Of a stretch of DNA of 64,000 bases, positions 35,368-44,749 are shown piece by piece. Origin of the DNA: Martinezella tropici (lineage in GTDB: Bacteria; Pseudomonadota; Alphaproteobacteria; Rhizobiales; Rhizobiaceae); NCBI RefSeq assembly GCF_003287875.1, contig NZ_QMKK01000056.1:62001-126000 (forward strand), read 5' to 3'. Each line of letters opens with the position of its first letter. Positions within the stretch are counted from its first letter, which is position 1. The translations under genes and the position numbers were made by a program. The notes beneath the pieces were generated by a model, which saw only the letters and a list, made by a program, of their open reading frames with translations, was not told the DNA's origin and searched no databases.

Positions 35368-36126
35368 TCAGACGGGGATCGGATTTGCGACCAGAGATTC
35401 GTTGAAGGCGTTGAAGAGCGCGTGCTCCCCGCTGCCGGGATTGTCGCGGATGGCCTTGATCTCCTCGACATAGATCTCCTCGGCCTCGGTACCGAGACCC
35501 TTCATCGTCTTCTCGATGAAGATGTCCAGCGGCATTGCGCGCGGATCGCCGCTCTTCTTGATCAGATCGGTGTCGACCCATGGCGGCGCGATTTCCTGGA
35601 CGCTGACATTGGTGCCGCGCAGCTGGAAACGCTGCGACAGAGCATAGGAATGCAGTGCCGCCTTGGTGGCGGAATAGACTGCGGTGGAGGCAAGCGGCAG
35701 ATAGGCGAGGACCGACGTGTTGTGGATGATCGTAGCCCTTGGCTGAGCCTTAAGATGGTCGATAAGCGCCGACGTCAGACGGATCGGGCCAAGCAGATTG
35801 GTGTTGATGATCCGGCGCGATTGCGCGTCATCGATCTTTGCGCCCGCGTCGTCGAAAGGCATGATGCCGGCATTGTTGACGAGGACATTGAGCGCGGGAT
35901 AGTCGCGGATCAGACGGGCTGCGACGCGCTCGATATCTGCGGGATCGGCGATGTCGAGTTCGATGCCATCCATGCCCGGATTAGCAGCGGTCACCTCATC
36001 GAGCAGAGCCTTGCGGCGGCCGGCGATGATGACCTTGTTGCCGAGTCTGTGAAAAGATTCCGCCAATGCGCGGCCAATGCCGGATGTGCCGCCCGTGATG
36101 AAAATCGTATTGTTCTTAAGTTGCAT
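35368..36126 (-). CDS. Short-chain dehydrogenase (DltE-like)
   Basis: A 252-residue SDR. NTIFITGGTSGIGRALAESFHRLG is the cofactor-binding start, VLVNNAGIMPFDDA follows, and the catalytic residues are S in NTSVLAYLP and YSATK. The C-terminus (APPWVDTDLIKKSGDP) fits the DltE-like subgroup often found in stress-response clusters. It is the first gene of a two-gene operon with the MFS transporter. A perfect inverted repeat lies about 80 bases upstream. Confidence 0.9.
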   Translation of the reverse strand: MQLKNNTIFITGGTSGIGRALAESFHRLGNKVIIAGRRKALLDEVTAANPGMDGIELDIADPADIERVAARLIRDYPALNVLVNNAGIMPFDDAGAKIDDAQSRRIINTNLLGPIRLTSALIDHLKAQPRATIIHNTSVLAYLPLASTAVYSATKAALHSYALSQRFQLRGTNVSVQEIAPPWVDTDLIKKSGDPRAMPLDIFIEKTMKGLGTEAEEIYVEEIKAIRDNPGSGEHALFNAFNESLVANPIPV

Positions 36127-36203
36127 GAAAGCTCTCCTTGGATTGTGGGTTTGCGGTAGAAGCGGTGCTTCGATGGGATGATCATGGCTCAGCGCAGCAG
36201 TGT

Positions 36204-36231
36204 CTGAAATGACAACTAAACGTCATTTCAG
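36204..36231. promoter_or_regulatory. Inverted repeat CTGAAATGAC-N8-GTCATTTCAG
   Basis: Two perfect 10-base arms with an 8-base spacer lie between the carboxymuconolactone-decarboxylase-like gene and the SDR-MFS operon, upstream of the latter. There is no T tract, so it looks more like an operator than a terminator. The binding protein is unknown. Confidence 0.55.
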
Positions 36232-36265
36232 GACATCAGCTTCACATGATCGGGATAGGCCGGTG

Positions 36266-36805
36266 TCAAGCGGCGCGCTCGACCTTCGGAAAATCGAGGA
36301 CCGTGCCGACCGTGTTATTGACGCTGTTGGTGAGGATGTTGACCGCGACGTGAGCGATCGTCTCGAGGATTTCCGCGTCGGTCAGACCATAAGCTCTGGC
36401 TGCCTCAAGGGCTGTAGCCGCTCCCTGCCCATGCGTGGCATTGATTGCGAGAGCAAGCTCGAGAATGGCCTGGATCTTCGGGTCGGACGCGCGTCCCTTT
36501 TGAGCGTTGGCCCGGTCTTCGGCACTGACCCCAGCCGCGCGTGCTCCGCCGGTATGTGCGGCGAGGCAATAGTCACACCCGTTAGCGGTTGCGATGGCGA
36601 CGGCGATTTGCTCCTGCGCCGCGGGGGGAAGGACGCCGTCGCGCAGAAATCCCTTGCTCCCTGTATAGACGTCGAGTGCCGCCGGTGCATGGGCAAGAAC
36701 GCGATAGAGATTAGGAACCTTGCCCATCGCTGCCTTTGTCGAGGCAAAGACGTCTGCTACATGGGGTGTTACTTCGTTGTCTGAAAGTGTTGAAATTGCT
36801 GACAT
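36266..36805 (-). CDS. AhpD/carboxymuconolactone decarboxylase-like protein
   Basis: 179 residues. The peroxidase-type motif CDYCLAAH (Cys77, Cys80, His84) is the redox-active CxxCxxxH of AhpD-like proteins, which reduce peroxides through a thiol relay. The surrounding helical repeats (AAQEQIAVAIATANG, ETIAHVAVNILTNSVNNT) fit the family. It is upstream of the SDR-MFS pair on the same strand, though the 139-base gap suggests a separate promoter. An oxidative-stress role is inferred from the motif. Confidence 0.88.
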   Translation of the reverse strand: MSAISTLSDNEVTPHVADVFASTKAAMGKVPNLYRVLAHAPAALDVYTGSKGFLRDGVLPPAAQEQIAVAIATANGCDYCLAAHTGGARAAGVSAEDRANAQKGRASDPKIQAILELALAINATHGQGAATALEAARAYGLTDAEILETIAHVAVNILTNSVNNTVGTVLDFPKVERAA

Positions 36806-36944
36806 GGTTGATCTCCTTCAAGCGCTGCGATGATGCGCGGCAGGAGAGCGTCAAGCTTGTAACTTCGTGCTATCGATGGTCACGACAGATCGCTATTGGC
36901 AGGCTAGGCCCATCGTGTGATCGGATCGGACAATTCGAGGAACT

Positions 36945-37907
36945 TCAAGCGGCAAATTCCTCGGCACGTTCGCCTTCGATCAGCCGCAAGCTGCGCCGAA
37001 GGCTTTGCGGCGGCTGGCCGAAAGAGCGCAAGAACGCGCGGCGCATGCGGTTCCGATCCGCGAAACCTGTATCCCTTGCCACAATATCAATCGGGTGGCG
37101 ACCGTCTTCCAGCATGGCCTTGGCTGCCTCCAGCCGCAGCCGCTCGACTGCCTTTGCCGGCGATTGCCCGGTTTCGTCACGAAACAGACGGCTGAACTGG
37201 CGCGGGCTGAGGCTTGCGGCTTCAGCGAGTTCCTCCACGGTCAGGGGATTGCGAAGGTTCTCCTTGGCATAGACAAGGGCCCGGCGGACCCGATCCGAAC
37301 GGGGCTCAAGTTCGAGCAAGGCGGAAAACTGTGATTGACCGCCGGGCCTGCGGTGATAGACGACCATCTTGCGGGCGATAAGGCGGGAGAGTTCGGCACC
37401 ATGATCGTCCTCGATCATGGCGAGCGTCAGGTCTATGGCCGCACTCATGCCGGCAGAGGTCCAGATGTTGTCGTCATGGACAAAGATCCTGTCGTCGTCG
37501 ACTGCGATTGCCGGATACCGCTCGCGCAACGTCCGGGCATGGGCCCAGTGTGTGGTCGCGGTGCGACCATCCAATAAGCCGGCTTCGGCCAAAAGGAAGG
37601 CTCCGGTACAGACACCAGCGACGCGTCGCGACTGGATCGCGGCATCGCGGATATAGGCAAGCAGTTTTGCCGACGCAGGCTTGGGAACGAGCTCTCCAAC
37701 CACCATCAGCGTATCGGGAAAATCGCCGAGCGGTTCGGTCTCGATACGGATGCCGAGTGATGAGCGGACCGTACCACCCTTTTCGGACATGACCGTCAGG
37801 CGGTACATCTCCTCGCCGAGCGCATCATTGGCGAATTCGAAGGCAGTCAGAGCGGCCATGCCCATGACCTGGAAGCCATCTTCCATAATGAAACCAACGC
37901 GTCGCAT
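36945..37907 (-). CDS. GlxA-like AraC-family regulator
   Basis: About 320 residues. The N-terminal DJ-1/PfpI-like domain (RRVGFIMEDGFQVMGMAALTAFEFAN, VAGVCTGAFLLAEAGLLDGRTATTHW) is followed by a C-terminal AraC DNA-binding pair of HTHs (LTVEELAEAASLSPRQFSRLFRDETGQSPAKAVERLRLEAA and DIVARDTGFADRNRMRRAFLRSFG). The start MRRVGF at 37907 is preferred to an earlier in-frame ATG at 37943. It probably regulates the adjacent redox genes, but no site was identified. Confidence 0.92.
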   Translation of the reverse strand: MRRVGFIMEDGFQVMGMAALTAFEFANDALGEEMYRLTVMSEKGGTVRSSLGIRIETEPLGDFPDTLMVVGELVPKPASAKLLAYIRDAAIQSRRVAGVCTGAFLLAEAGLLDGRTATTHWAHARTLRERYPAIAVDDDRIFVHDDNIWTSAGMSAAIDLTLAMIEDDHGAELSRLIARKMVVYHRRPGGQSQFSALLELEPRSDRVRRALVYAKENLRNPLTVEELAEAASLSPRQFSRLFRDETGQSPAKAVERLRLEAAKAMLEDGRHPIDIVARDTGFADRNRMRRAFLRSFGQPPQSLRRSLRLIEGERAEEFAA

Positions 37908-37960
37908 ATCGACTTCCGCATTAGGTCCGTAATTGACGGACAAGCTGGATCATAGAGTTC

Positions 37961-38362
37961 TCAGGCGTGGGCTTCGCCACGCTCCGCGACTTTCGCCTCT
38001 CGCGGATCAACGCCGCGGGGTTTACCATAGAGGCTAATATTGGCATCGCCCCAATATTTGAGTGCGAGCAGGATCGGCTCCATGCTGCGGCCGAGTTCCG
38101 AAAGGCTGTATTCGACCTTCGGCGGGACCTGCGCATAAACCTTCCGCTCAATCAGGCCGTCGTCCTCCAGTTCACGCAACTGATTGGTCAGCATGCGTGG
38201 CGTCACATTGACGATATGCTTGCGGAGCTCGTTGAACCTCAATGTGCCCGACAGGAGGTGGAAAAGGACCACCGACTTCCATTTTCCATCGATGAGGCCG
38301 ATGGCCGCCTCGACCGAGCAGCCGGGAGAACAATCGAAACGGGAGTGTCTGGCTTTTGCCAT
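37961..38362 (-). CDS. HxlR-family redox-responsive regulator
   Basis: 133 residues with the compact winged helix of the family (DGKWKSVVLFHLLSGTLRFNELRKHIVNVTPRMLTNQLRELEDDGLIER). Cysteines in DCSPGCSVE near the N-terminus are typical sensors of quinones, aldehydes or oxidants. ATG 38362 lies four bases from an AGTATC-N6-GATACT palindrome, pointing to autoregulation. It is divergent from a quinone-reductase-like gene, the classical target of this family. Confidence 0.92.
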   Translation of the reverse strand: MAKARHSRFDCSPGCSVEAAIGLIDGKWKSVVLFHLLSGTLRFNELRKHIVNVTPRMLTNQLRELEDDGLIERKVYAQVPPKVEYSLSELGRSMEPILLALKYWGDANISLYGKPRGVDPREAKVAERGEAHA

Positions 38363-38365
38363 AAC

Positions 38366-38383
38366 AGTATCCTTTTTGATACT
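38366..38383. promoter_or_regulatory. HxlR-type operator AGTATC-N6-GATACT
   Basis: A perfect 6-6-6 palindrome in the divergent region between the HxlR gene and the zinc-type alcohol dehydrogenase. The GTATC/GATAC half-sites fit what is known of HxlR/DUF24 operators. It lies almost on the HxlR start codon. Confidence 0.65.
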
Positions 38384-38477
38384 ACGTGCGTTCTTTGTGC
38401 GTATTGCGCTCCTACGAATATAGACCATTTTGGATCCATATCAATCAGCAATCACTCACTCATCAAAGGAGCAAATC

Positions 38478-39491
38478 ATGAAAGCGATCGGTTACAAAAC
38501 AGCGGGCGCCATTGACCGCGAAGACGCCTTGCAGGATATCGAACTTCCCCGTCCCGTGCCGGCAGGCCACGACATTCTCGTCGAGGTCGAGGCGATTTCG
38601 GTCAATCCGGTCGATACGAAAGTTCGCAAAAACGCCAATCCGGAAGCGGGTCAATGGAAGGTTCTCGGCTGGGATGCCGTCGGCAAGGTGGTCGAAGCCG
38701 GGCCTGACGTGAAAGGCTTCAAGGTAGGCGATGAGGTGTTTTATGCCGGCTCCCTGATCCGTCCCGGCGCCAACAGCCAGTTTCATCTGGTTGACGAGCG
38801 TATCGTTGGAAACAAACCGAAGACCCTCTCCAATGCGGAAGCTGCGGCCTTGCCGCTGACGGCGATTACCGCCTGGGAAATGCTGTTTGACCGGCTGGAT
38901 ATCCGCAAGCCCGTGCCAGGTGCGGCAAACGCGATCGTCATTATCGGCGGTGCGGGTGGCGTCGGCTCGATCGCAATTCAGCTCGTACGAGCGCTTACCA
39001 ATGTAACGGTCATTGCCACGGCGTCGCGTCCGGAAACGCAAGAATGGGTCAAGAGCCTTGGCGCGCACCACGTCATCGACCATTCCAAGCCGCTTGCCGA
39101 ACAGGTTGCCGCCCTCGGGATTGGCGCGCCGGCCTTCGTCTTCTCCACGACCGAGACCCATCGTCATGTGAAGGAGATTATCGAGCTCATCGCGCCGCAG
39201 GGCCGCTTCGGGCTGATCGACGACCCGGAAAGCCTCGATGTCCTTGGCTTCAAGCGCAAGGCTGCATCGATCCACTGGGAGCTGATGTTCACGCGTTCGA
39301 TCTTCGAGACCGCCGACATTGCCGAACAGGGCAAGCTGCTGAATGAAGTCGCCAGGCTGATCGACGAGGGGAAGATCTATACAACCGTAACTGAGACGAT
39401 TTCTCCCATAAACGCAGCGAACTTGAAAAAAGCCCATGCCGCGATCGAAAGTGGAAAGACCAAAGGCAAGCTCGTGCTCGAAGGTTTCTGA
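38478..39491 (+). CDS. Zinc-type alcohol dehydrogenase / quinone oxidoreductase-like (MDR)
   Basis: A 337-residue medium-chain dehydrogenase/reductase. AIVIIGGAGGVGSIAIQLVRAL is the NADPH-binding motif, preceded by GWDAVGKVVEAGPDVKGFKVGDEVFYAG. The structural zinc cysteines are absent, as in the quinone reductase branch. ATG 38478 has AAAGGAG upstream. It heads a row of co-directional redox genes and is divergent from the HxlR regulator, which probably controls it in response to quinones or aldehydes. Confidence 0.92.
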   Translation: MKAIGYKTAGAIDREDALQDIELPRPVPAGHDILVEVEAISVNPVDTKVRKNANPEAGQWKVLGWDAVGKVVEAGPDVKGFKVGDEVFYAGSLIRPGANSQFHLVDERIVGNKPKTLSNAEAAALPLTAITAWEMLFDRLDIRKPVPGAANAIVIIGGAGGVGSIAIQLVRALTNVTVIATASRPETQEWVKSLGAHHVIDHSKPLAEQVAALGIGAPAFVFSTTETHRHVKEIIELIAPQGRFGLIDDPESLDVLGFKRKAASIHWELMFTRSIFETADIAEQGKLLNEVARLIDEGKIYTTVTETISPINAANLKKAHAAIESGKTKGKLVLEGF

Positions 39492-39575
39492 GCCAATCGA
39501 AGACCCAGAGGGCGGAAGAGTGATTATCTTGCCGCCCGATCTTCGGGTGATGGTCACTTAAAGAAGGACAGGACA

Positions 39576-39884
39576 ATGGACGAGAATGCGTCGGAGGTTA
39601 TTCACCTCGTTGCAAGGTTAAAGGCGAAGCCGGAGCAGCGGTCTGCGCTCTTTGATGCATTGAAGGCAATCGTGCCGGAGGTGCGAAAGGAGGATGGCTG
39701 CCTGCTCTACGATCTTACCGTGGACCGCGACGACCCTGATTCAGCTGTGATGCTGGAAAGCTGGCGCGATGGCTCCGCTCTCGAAGCTCATGCGCAGGCG
39801 GCCCCGTTCCGATCGCTGGAGGCTCGTCTCAATGAGCTTCTTGCGGAACCGTTGCACCTGCAACGTCTTCAGCAACTCCTCTGA
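39576..39884 (+). CDS. Antibiotic biosynthesis monooxygenase (ABM) domain protein
   Basis: A 102-residue ferredoxin-like fold (VIHLVARLKAKPEQRSALFDALKAIVPEVRKEDGCLLYDLTVDRDDPDSAVMLESWRDGSALEAHAQA). Members of this family act as cofactor-free monooxygenases on quinols or degrade haem. Placed between the quinone-reductase-like gene and an SDR, quinol handling is the best guess. Confidence 0.88.
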   Translation: MDENASEVIHLVARLKAKPEQRSALFDALKAIVPEVRKEDGCLLYDLTVDRDDPDSAVMLESWRDGSALEAHAQAAPFRSLEARLNELLAEPLHLQRLQQLL

Positions 39885-39934
39885 AACCAGATATTGCCGA
39901 GCTCGCGACTGAGTGAGGCAGGAAGGGTAATATC

Positions 39935-40648
39935 ATGACATCTCTAGCAAACAGCCGCGTTCTCGTTGTTGGCGGCAGTTCGGGCATCGGCTTGGCCGTG
40001 GGAGAAGCGGCCATCGCCGTCGGTGCTGCTGTCACGATCGCCTCGCGGTCACGTCCCAAGCTTGATGAGGCGTTGAAGTTGTTGGGACCTCAGGCTCGAT
40101 CCGCAGTTCTCGATACAGCGGACGAAAACGCGCTCGAAGCGTTTTTCGGCGCAAACGATCCTTTCGACCATATCGTTGTGTCAGCGGCACAGACGCCCAC
40201 GGGACCTGTGCGCAAGCTTGCGCTTGCCGAAGCGCAGCAGGCGATGGAGAGCAAATTCTGGGGCGCCTATCGCGTTGCTCGATTTGCCCGTTTCAGCGAA
40301 CGTGGGAGTTTGACACTCATCTCGGGCTTCCTGAGTGAACGGCCGTCAGGCACCTCGGTGCTGCAGGGCGCCATCAATGCCGCGCTCGAGGGCTTGGCGC
40401 GGGGCCTTGCACTGGAACTTTCCCCCGTCCGGGTGAACACGGTGTCGCCAGGCCTGATCGATACGCCGCTCTGGTCGAAAATGGATCAGGACGCGAAAGA
40501 CGCAATGTTCGCCAAGGTCACCGCCAACCTGCCGGCAAAGACAGTGGGGAAGTCGACCGACATTGCCAATGCGGTGCTTTTCCTCATGGCTACGCCGTTT
40601 GCGACCGGCTCGAATGTCCGCGTCGATGGCGGCGGCGCTATCGCGTGA
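39935..40648 (+). CDS. Short-chain dehydrogenase
   Basis: A 237-residue SDR. RVLVVGGSSGIGLAVGEAAIAVG binds the cofactor. The normal NNAG motif is replaced by VVSAAQTP. The usual YxxxK catalytic pair is not evident where expected (SVLQGAINAALEGLARGLALEL has Q in the tyrosine position and N in the lysine position), so classical dehydrogenase chemistry is doubtful. It follows the ABM gene by 50 bases, in the same transcription direction. Confidence 0.85.
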   Translation: MTSLANSRVLVVGGSSGIGLAVGEAAIAVGAAVTIASRSRPKLDEALKLLGPQARSAVLDTADENALEAFFGANDPFDHIVVSAAQTPTGPVRKLALAEAQQAMESKFWGAYRVARFARFSERGSLTLISGFLSERPSGTSVLQGAINAALEGLARGLALELSPVRVNTVSPGLIDTPLWSKMDQDAKDAMFAKVTANLPAKTVGKSTDIANAVLFLMATPFATGSNVRVDGGGAIA

Positions 40649-40776
40649 AACCTACCTCTTATTGAAAGTAAACATTGCACCGGCCTTGTCCGTGCAACTG
40701 TCTCGAAACTTGCCCCTCTGGCTCAGCGGCTCTCCGCCCGGCCGGGATCGATGGGCTGTGCTCTATGGAGATCTTA

Positions 40777-41925
40777 ATGATAAAGAAAACGCTGTTGTTG
40801 CTGGCCACCACTGGCCTAATGCTGGCATTCCACGCCAGCGAGTCTTCTGCGGAAGACAAGCCGCCGAAGCTTGAGACCGTTGCCACGTTTAATGATGCAA
40901 TGCCGACGGGAGTGACTGTCACGCGTGACGGCCGCATCTTCATCAACTACCCACGATGGGGCGACGACGTTCCGTTCACCGTGGCGGAATTGATCAATGG
41001 CAAGGCAGTTGCCTACCCCGATGCAGAAATCAATAAAGCGGACCCGGCCAATCCGGCCAAGAGCCTCATCAGCGTACAGAGCGTTGTCGCCGATCCGGCC
41101 AACCGATTGTGGATTCTTGACACCGCGGCACCCGGTTTCAAGCCGCCGCTTCAAGGGGGTGCCAAGCTGGTCGGCGTCGACCTCGCGACCAACAAGGTAG
41201 TGAAGACGATCGTCTTCCCAGCAGACGTTATTCTGAAGTCGACTTATGTGAACGATATCCGTTTCGATCTGACCAAGGGTTCGGAGGGTGTCGCCTATGT
41301 GACCGACAGCTCTCTGACCGGTCCAGGAGGCATCATCGTTGTCGATCTTGCATCTGGAAAGGCCTTCCGTCGCCTGACGGGCGACCCGAGTACGTCGGCT
41401 GACAAGGATTTCATCGCTGTCATCGACGGCCACAAGTTCATGAACCGTCCGAAGGACGGAAAACCGTCCAAGATTCAGATCGCCAGCGATGGGATTGCCA
41501 TCTCTCCGGACGGCGAGACGCTCTATTACTCGGCGGTATCTGGCCGGCATCTCTATTCGGTACCCACGGCGGCACTTCTCGATCAGAACGTCAGCGAAAA
41601 GCAGCTTGCCGCCAAGGTCAAGGATCTTGGCTTAAAAGGTGCTTCCGATGGGCTAGAAACGGATGACAAGGGCCGTGTCTATGGCGGTGACTACGAGCAC
41701 GACAGTATCCGCGTCCTCGACAAGGGCAAGTGGTCGACGCTCGTCCATTCCCCTGAGATTCAATGGCCGGACACCCTGTCGATTGCGGCCGATGGCTATC
41801 TCTATCTTACCGCCAACCAACTCGACAAGCAGGCTGGTTTCCATCAAGGCGTCGACATGCGCAAGAAGCCCTACAAGCTGCTTCGCATCAAGATCTACGG
41901 CGGACCGGTTCTGTTGAACAAATAA
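40777..41925 (+). CDS. Exported major-royal-jelly/yellow-type beta-propeller protein
   Basis: 382 residues from ATG 40777 (GGAG 7 bases upstream). A signal peptide is visible (KKTLLLLATTGLMLAFHASESSAE). The body repeats propeller blades with phrases typical of the MRJP/yellow family (FNDAMPTGVTVTRDGRIFINYPRW, RLWILDTAAPGF, NDIRFDLTKG, DGIAISPDGETLYYSAVSGRHLYSVPT). Bacterial members are annotated as dopachrome-tautomerase-related or lactonase-like. The true substrate is unknown. Confidence 0.85.
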   Translation: MIKKTLLLLATTGLMLAFHASESSAEDKPPKLETVATFNDAMPTGVTVTRDGRIFINYPRWGDDVPFTVAELINGKAVAYPDAEINKADPANPAKSLISVQSVVADPANRLWILDTAAPGFKPPLQGGAKLVGVDLATNKVVKTIVFPADVILKSTYVNDIRFDLTKGSEGVAYVTDSSLTGPGGIIVVDLASGKAFRRLTGDPSTSADKDFIAVIDGHKFMNRPKDGKPSKIQIASDGIAISPDGETLYYSAVSGRHLYSVPTAALLDQNVSEKQLAAKVKDLGLKGASDGLETDDKGRVYGGDYEHDSIRVLDKGKWSTLVHSPEIQWPDTLSIAADGYLYLTANQLDKQAGFHQGVDMRKKPYKLLRIKIYGGPVLLNK

Positions 41926-42000
41926 AAGGTTCGATTGGTTTCGACATGCCATCAGCGGCGATGATGGCCTCCATCGCCGCTGATTTGGCGGGCAAGTCAA

Positions 42001-44553
42001 CTATACGGCGGGTATGCTGGCGGCGCCATGGCTGGGCGTCGCTGCCTGAGGCAAGATCATCTCGAATATGGCACCGCCATCGGGATGGTTGCGAGCGGTC
42101 AGCGAGCCGCCGTGTGCGTCAACGATCGTCTTGCAGATCGAAAGGCCAACGCCCATGCCTTCGGATTTTGTTGTGAAGAATGGGTCGAACAGCTTCGCCA
42201 GGTTTTCCGGTCGAATTCCGGTCCCGTTGTCGCGGACCGTCAGCCTTATGGTTTCGTCTGAAACTTGATCGGTAACCAACTTGACTTCCCGCCTCTCCAA
42301 CGAGGTCTCGGTCATCGCGTGGATGGCGTTCGTGACGAGATTTGCGACCACCTGCTGCATTTCTACCCGATTGGCAAGAACCACGTGGTCGAGCTCCGCA
42401 AAGATGGATTTGATGCGTGTCGCGGAGGAAACGACCTCTCGCTCCAGCAGTCCGATGACCTCCAGGACGAGCTCCTTGAGATCGACAAGCTCAGGTCTGG
42501 GCTGGTTTCCCTTGATCTGTTCGCGCGTGCGCTGAATGATTTGGCTGGCACGCATGCTATGCTGTACCACCTTCTCGGCCGCGTTGTGCGCTGCCCGTAT
42601 GTCTGGCGTTTCAGACTTCAGCCAGCGGATGCAAGCCTGTGCGAACATGACCGCGGCACCAATCGGCTGGTTGACCTCGTGAGCAATAGTGGCGGAGACC
42701 GCCCCCACGGTTGCCACCCGACCGGCACGGGCAAGCTGCACTTGGGCCGCAAGGAGTGCCTCCTTCGCTTGCTCACGCTCAGTCACATCGATCATCGCGC
42801 AAGCGACACGGTCAAGAGCGTCCCGATCCGTCGTCAGTGCTGCAATAAACAGAACCGTAACCGGTTTGCCCTGACGGGTCAGCAGATGTAACTCCTTCTC
42901 ATAACGTTCAGCGCTATCCTCCACCGCGAATATCAACGAAAGAAACGTGTCCGCATTGGTCGGTAGAAACCGGCGCATCGGACCGAGGAGCTCTTCTGCC
43001 GAGCTGCAAGCAAATAGCTTCACCGTGGCGTCGTTGACGTCAACAAAGTGTATGAGATCCGCGCATTCGTCGGCAGAGCCCGGATGACGTTCAAAGAAAT
43101 CTCTGACACTGCCACCATCGGCCAGAGCTATCTCATCGAGTTTCTCACGCAGCCTTGATAGGTCGAGTTCACAAAGGGAAACATGGTTCTGCTCGAAAAT
43201 AGCGCGATAGCGCTTCTCACTTTGCGTGAGCGCATGCATGGTTCGGGCGCGCGCGCTCGCATCGAATGCGACAAGGCTCAGTCCGCCGGTGATCGCCAGG
43301 TAGAAACCGACTGCGAGGAGGCCGCTGGTGGAGGCAAGCGTCTGAGCGATCACAGGAGAAAAGGCGCCACCCACGATACCGCCAATGTTGAAGGCCAGCG
43401 ACGTGCCGGAATATCGGACACGGGCGGGAAACAAGCTCGGCAGCCAGGCGCCGAGCGGTCCGTTGACGAAGCCCATGGCACAGAGAGAAAGAGCCAGGTA
43501 GAGGAAGATCGTCGACAGCGAGCCACTGCTCATCATCGGCGATATGGCGATGCCTGACAGGATTGTCCCGACGCATCCCCAGATCAATACTCGTTCGTGG
43601 CTCAGCCGATCGGCAAGCCAGCTCGCGATGATAATCGAGCCTGCCATGAACAAGATGGCAATCAGCTGCACTCCAAGAAATTCAGCTCTTGTATAGCCGA
43701 GGCTTGTCGTGCCGTAGCCGAGCGCAAACGCGGTCACAACGTAGTAAAGAGAGAAGCATGCGACGACACCGAAAGCGCCGATGATAAGCTGGGAGGAATG
43801 ATCGCGCACGACCTCAACAAGGGGAACGCGTGCGGGCTTCGTCTCAGCGACCGCCTCGGTGAATTCGGGGGTTTCGACCAGGTTGAAGCGCAGCCAGAGG
43901 CCAAAGCCTACAAGCGGAAGGCTGACGAGGAAGGGAATGCGCCATCCCCAGCTGGCGAACTCCGCCGGGGTCAGCGAAACCGTCAGCAACAGGAATAGTC
44001 CATTTGCCAAGAGGAAGCCGATCGGTGCACCGAGCGGCGCGAACATCGCAAAACGGGCCCGCCATCCAGGAGGAGCATTTTCCAGCGCCAGCAGGACAGC
44101 GCCTGTCCACTCTCCCCCGAGCGCCAAGCCTTGGCCGAAACGCAACAGACAGAGGAGGGCGGGGGCTAGCCAACCCGCGACCGCGTAGCTTGGAAGAAGG
44201 CCGATCGCAGCTGTTGAGAGGCCCATCAATAATAGCGACGCTACGAGGGTGGCCTTGCGACCCACCCGATCTCCAAAATGCCCGAAGACAACGCCTCCGA
44301 TCGGCCTCGCCATGAACGCGATGCCAAAGCTTGCATAGGCTCCGATCAGCTCCAGCGATGAGACGGAAGCCGGAAAGAAGAGTGGCCCGAATATCAAGCT
44401 TGCGGCAGTCGCATAGATGTAGAAATCGTAGAATTCGACTGATGTCCCGATGAGGCTCGACACGAGAATTCGCGAGGTTACCGCGATCGGTTTGGTTGTT
44501 CCTCCACCTGTCGAACGGAAGGTGGAGGTCTCGGTCGGCAGGACATCGGCCAT
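42001..44553 (-). CDS. MHS-family transporter fused to PAS-histidine kinase
   Basis: 850 residues. The first 430 form a complete metabolite:H+ symporter of the MFS superfamily (SLIGTSVEFYDFYIYATAA, FGHFGDRVGRKATL, 12 membrane segments). A PAS-like sensor follows at about 445-600 (SEKRYRAIFEQNHVSLCELDL), then the kinase core: His625 in the H-box (ATIAHEVNQPIGAA), N-box NLVTNAIHAM, and the ATP lid motifs DNGTGIRPENLAKLFDPFF and GMGVGLSICKTIV. The product can thus sense transport or ligand binding and phosphorylate a partner. It is divergent from two response-regulator genes, the likely targets. Confidence 0.9.
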   Translation of the reverse strand: MADVLPTETSTFRSTGGGTTKPIAVTSRILVSSLIGTSVEFYDFYIYATAASLIFGPLFFPASVSSLELIGAYASFGIAFMARPIGGVVFGHFGDRVGRKATLVASLLLMGLSTAAIGLLPSYAVAGWLAPALLCLLRFGQGLALGGEWTGAVLLALENAPPGWRARFAMFAPLGAPIGFLLANGLFLLLTVSLTPAEFASWGWRIPFLVSLPLVGFGLWLRFNLVETPEFTEAVAETKPARVPLVEVVRDHSSQLIIGAFGVVACFSLYYVVTAFALGYGTTSLGYTRAEFLGVQLIAILFMAGSIIIASWLADRLSHERVLIWGCVGTILSGIAISPMMSSGSLSTIFLYLALSLCAMGFVNGPLGAWLPSLFPARVRYSGTSLAFNIGGIVGGAFSPVIAQTLASTSGLLAVGFYLAITGGLSLVAFDASARARTMHALTQSEKRYRAIFEQNHVSLCELDLSRLREKLDEIALADGGSVRDFFERHPGSADECADLIHFVDVNDATVKLFACSSAEELLGPMRRFLPTNADTFLSLIFAVEDSAERYEKELHLLTRQGKPVTVLFIAALTTDRDALDRVACAMIDVTEREQAKEALLAAQVQLARAGRVATVGAVSATIAHEVNQPIGAAVMFAQACIRWLKSETPDIRAAHNAAEKVVQHSMRASQIIQRTREQIKGNQPRPELVDLKELVLEVIGLLEREVVSSATRIKSIFAELDHVVLANRVEMQQVVANLVTNAIHAMTETSLERREVKLVTDQVSDETIRLTVRDNGTGIRPENLAKLFDPFFTTKSEGMGVGLSICKTIVDAHGGSLTARNHPDGGAIFEMILPQAATPSHGAASIPAV

Positions 44554-44749
44554 GAAATGTGTCGCTAAAATGATTGATCGGGTCTGGCGAGATTTCTGTT
44601 AGCACTTCGCGGACCTGTCTGCACCTCTAAGGAGCAAATACCGCGTGGAGTAGGCGTTCTGTCTATGGCGCGTAAGGCTGAAGCTCTGTAGGAAGATTTG
44701 ACGACGACGTTTCATATATCCGCAAGCCGAGTTTGCCTGGAGAGAACGC

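Noticed and set aside
35309..35581. N-terminal extension of the MFS gene
   Set aside because: Arg/Asp/Gly-rich translation of the SDR gene in another frame; the MLQKHD start with GGAGG fits.
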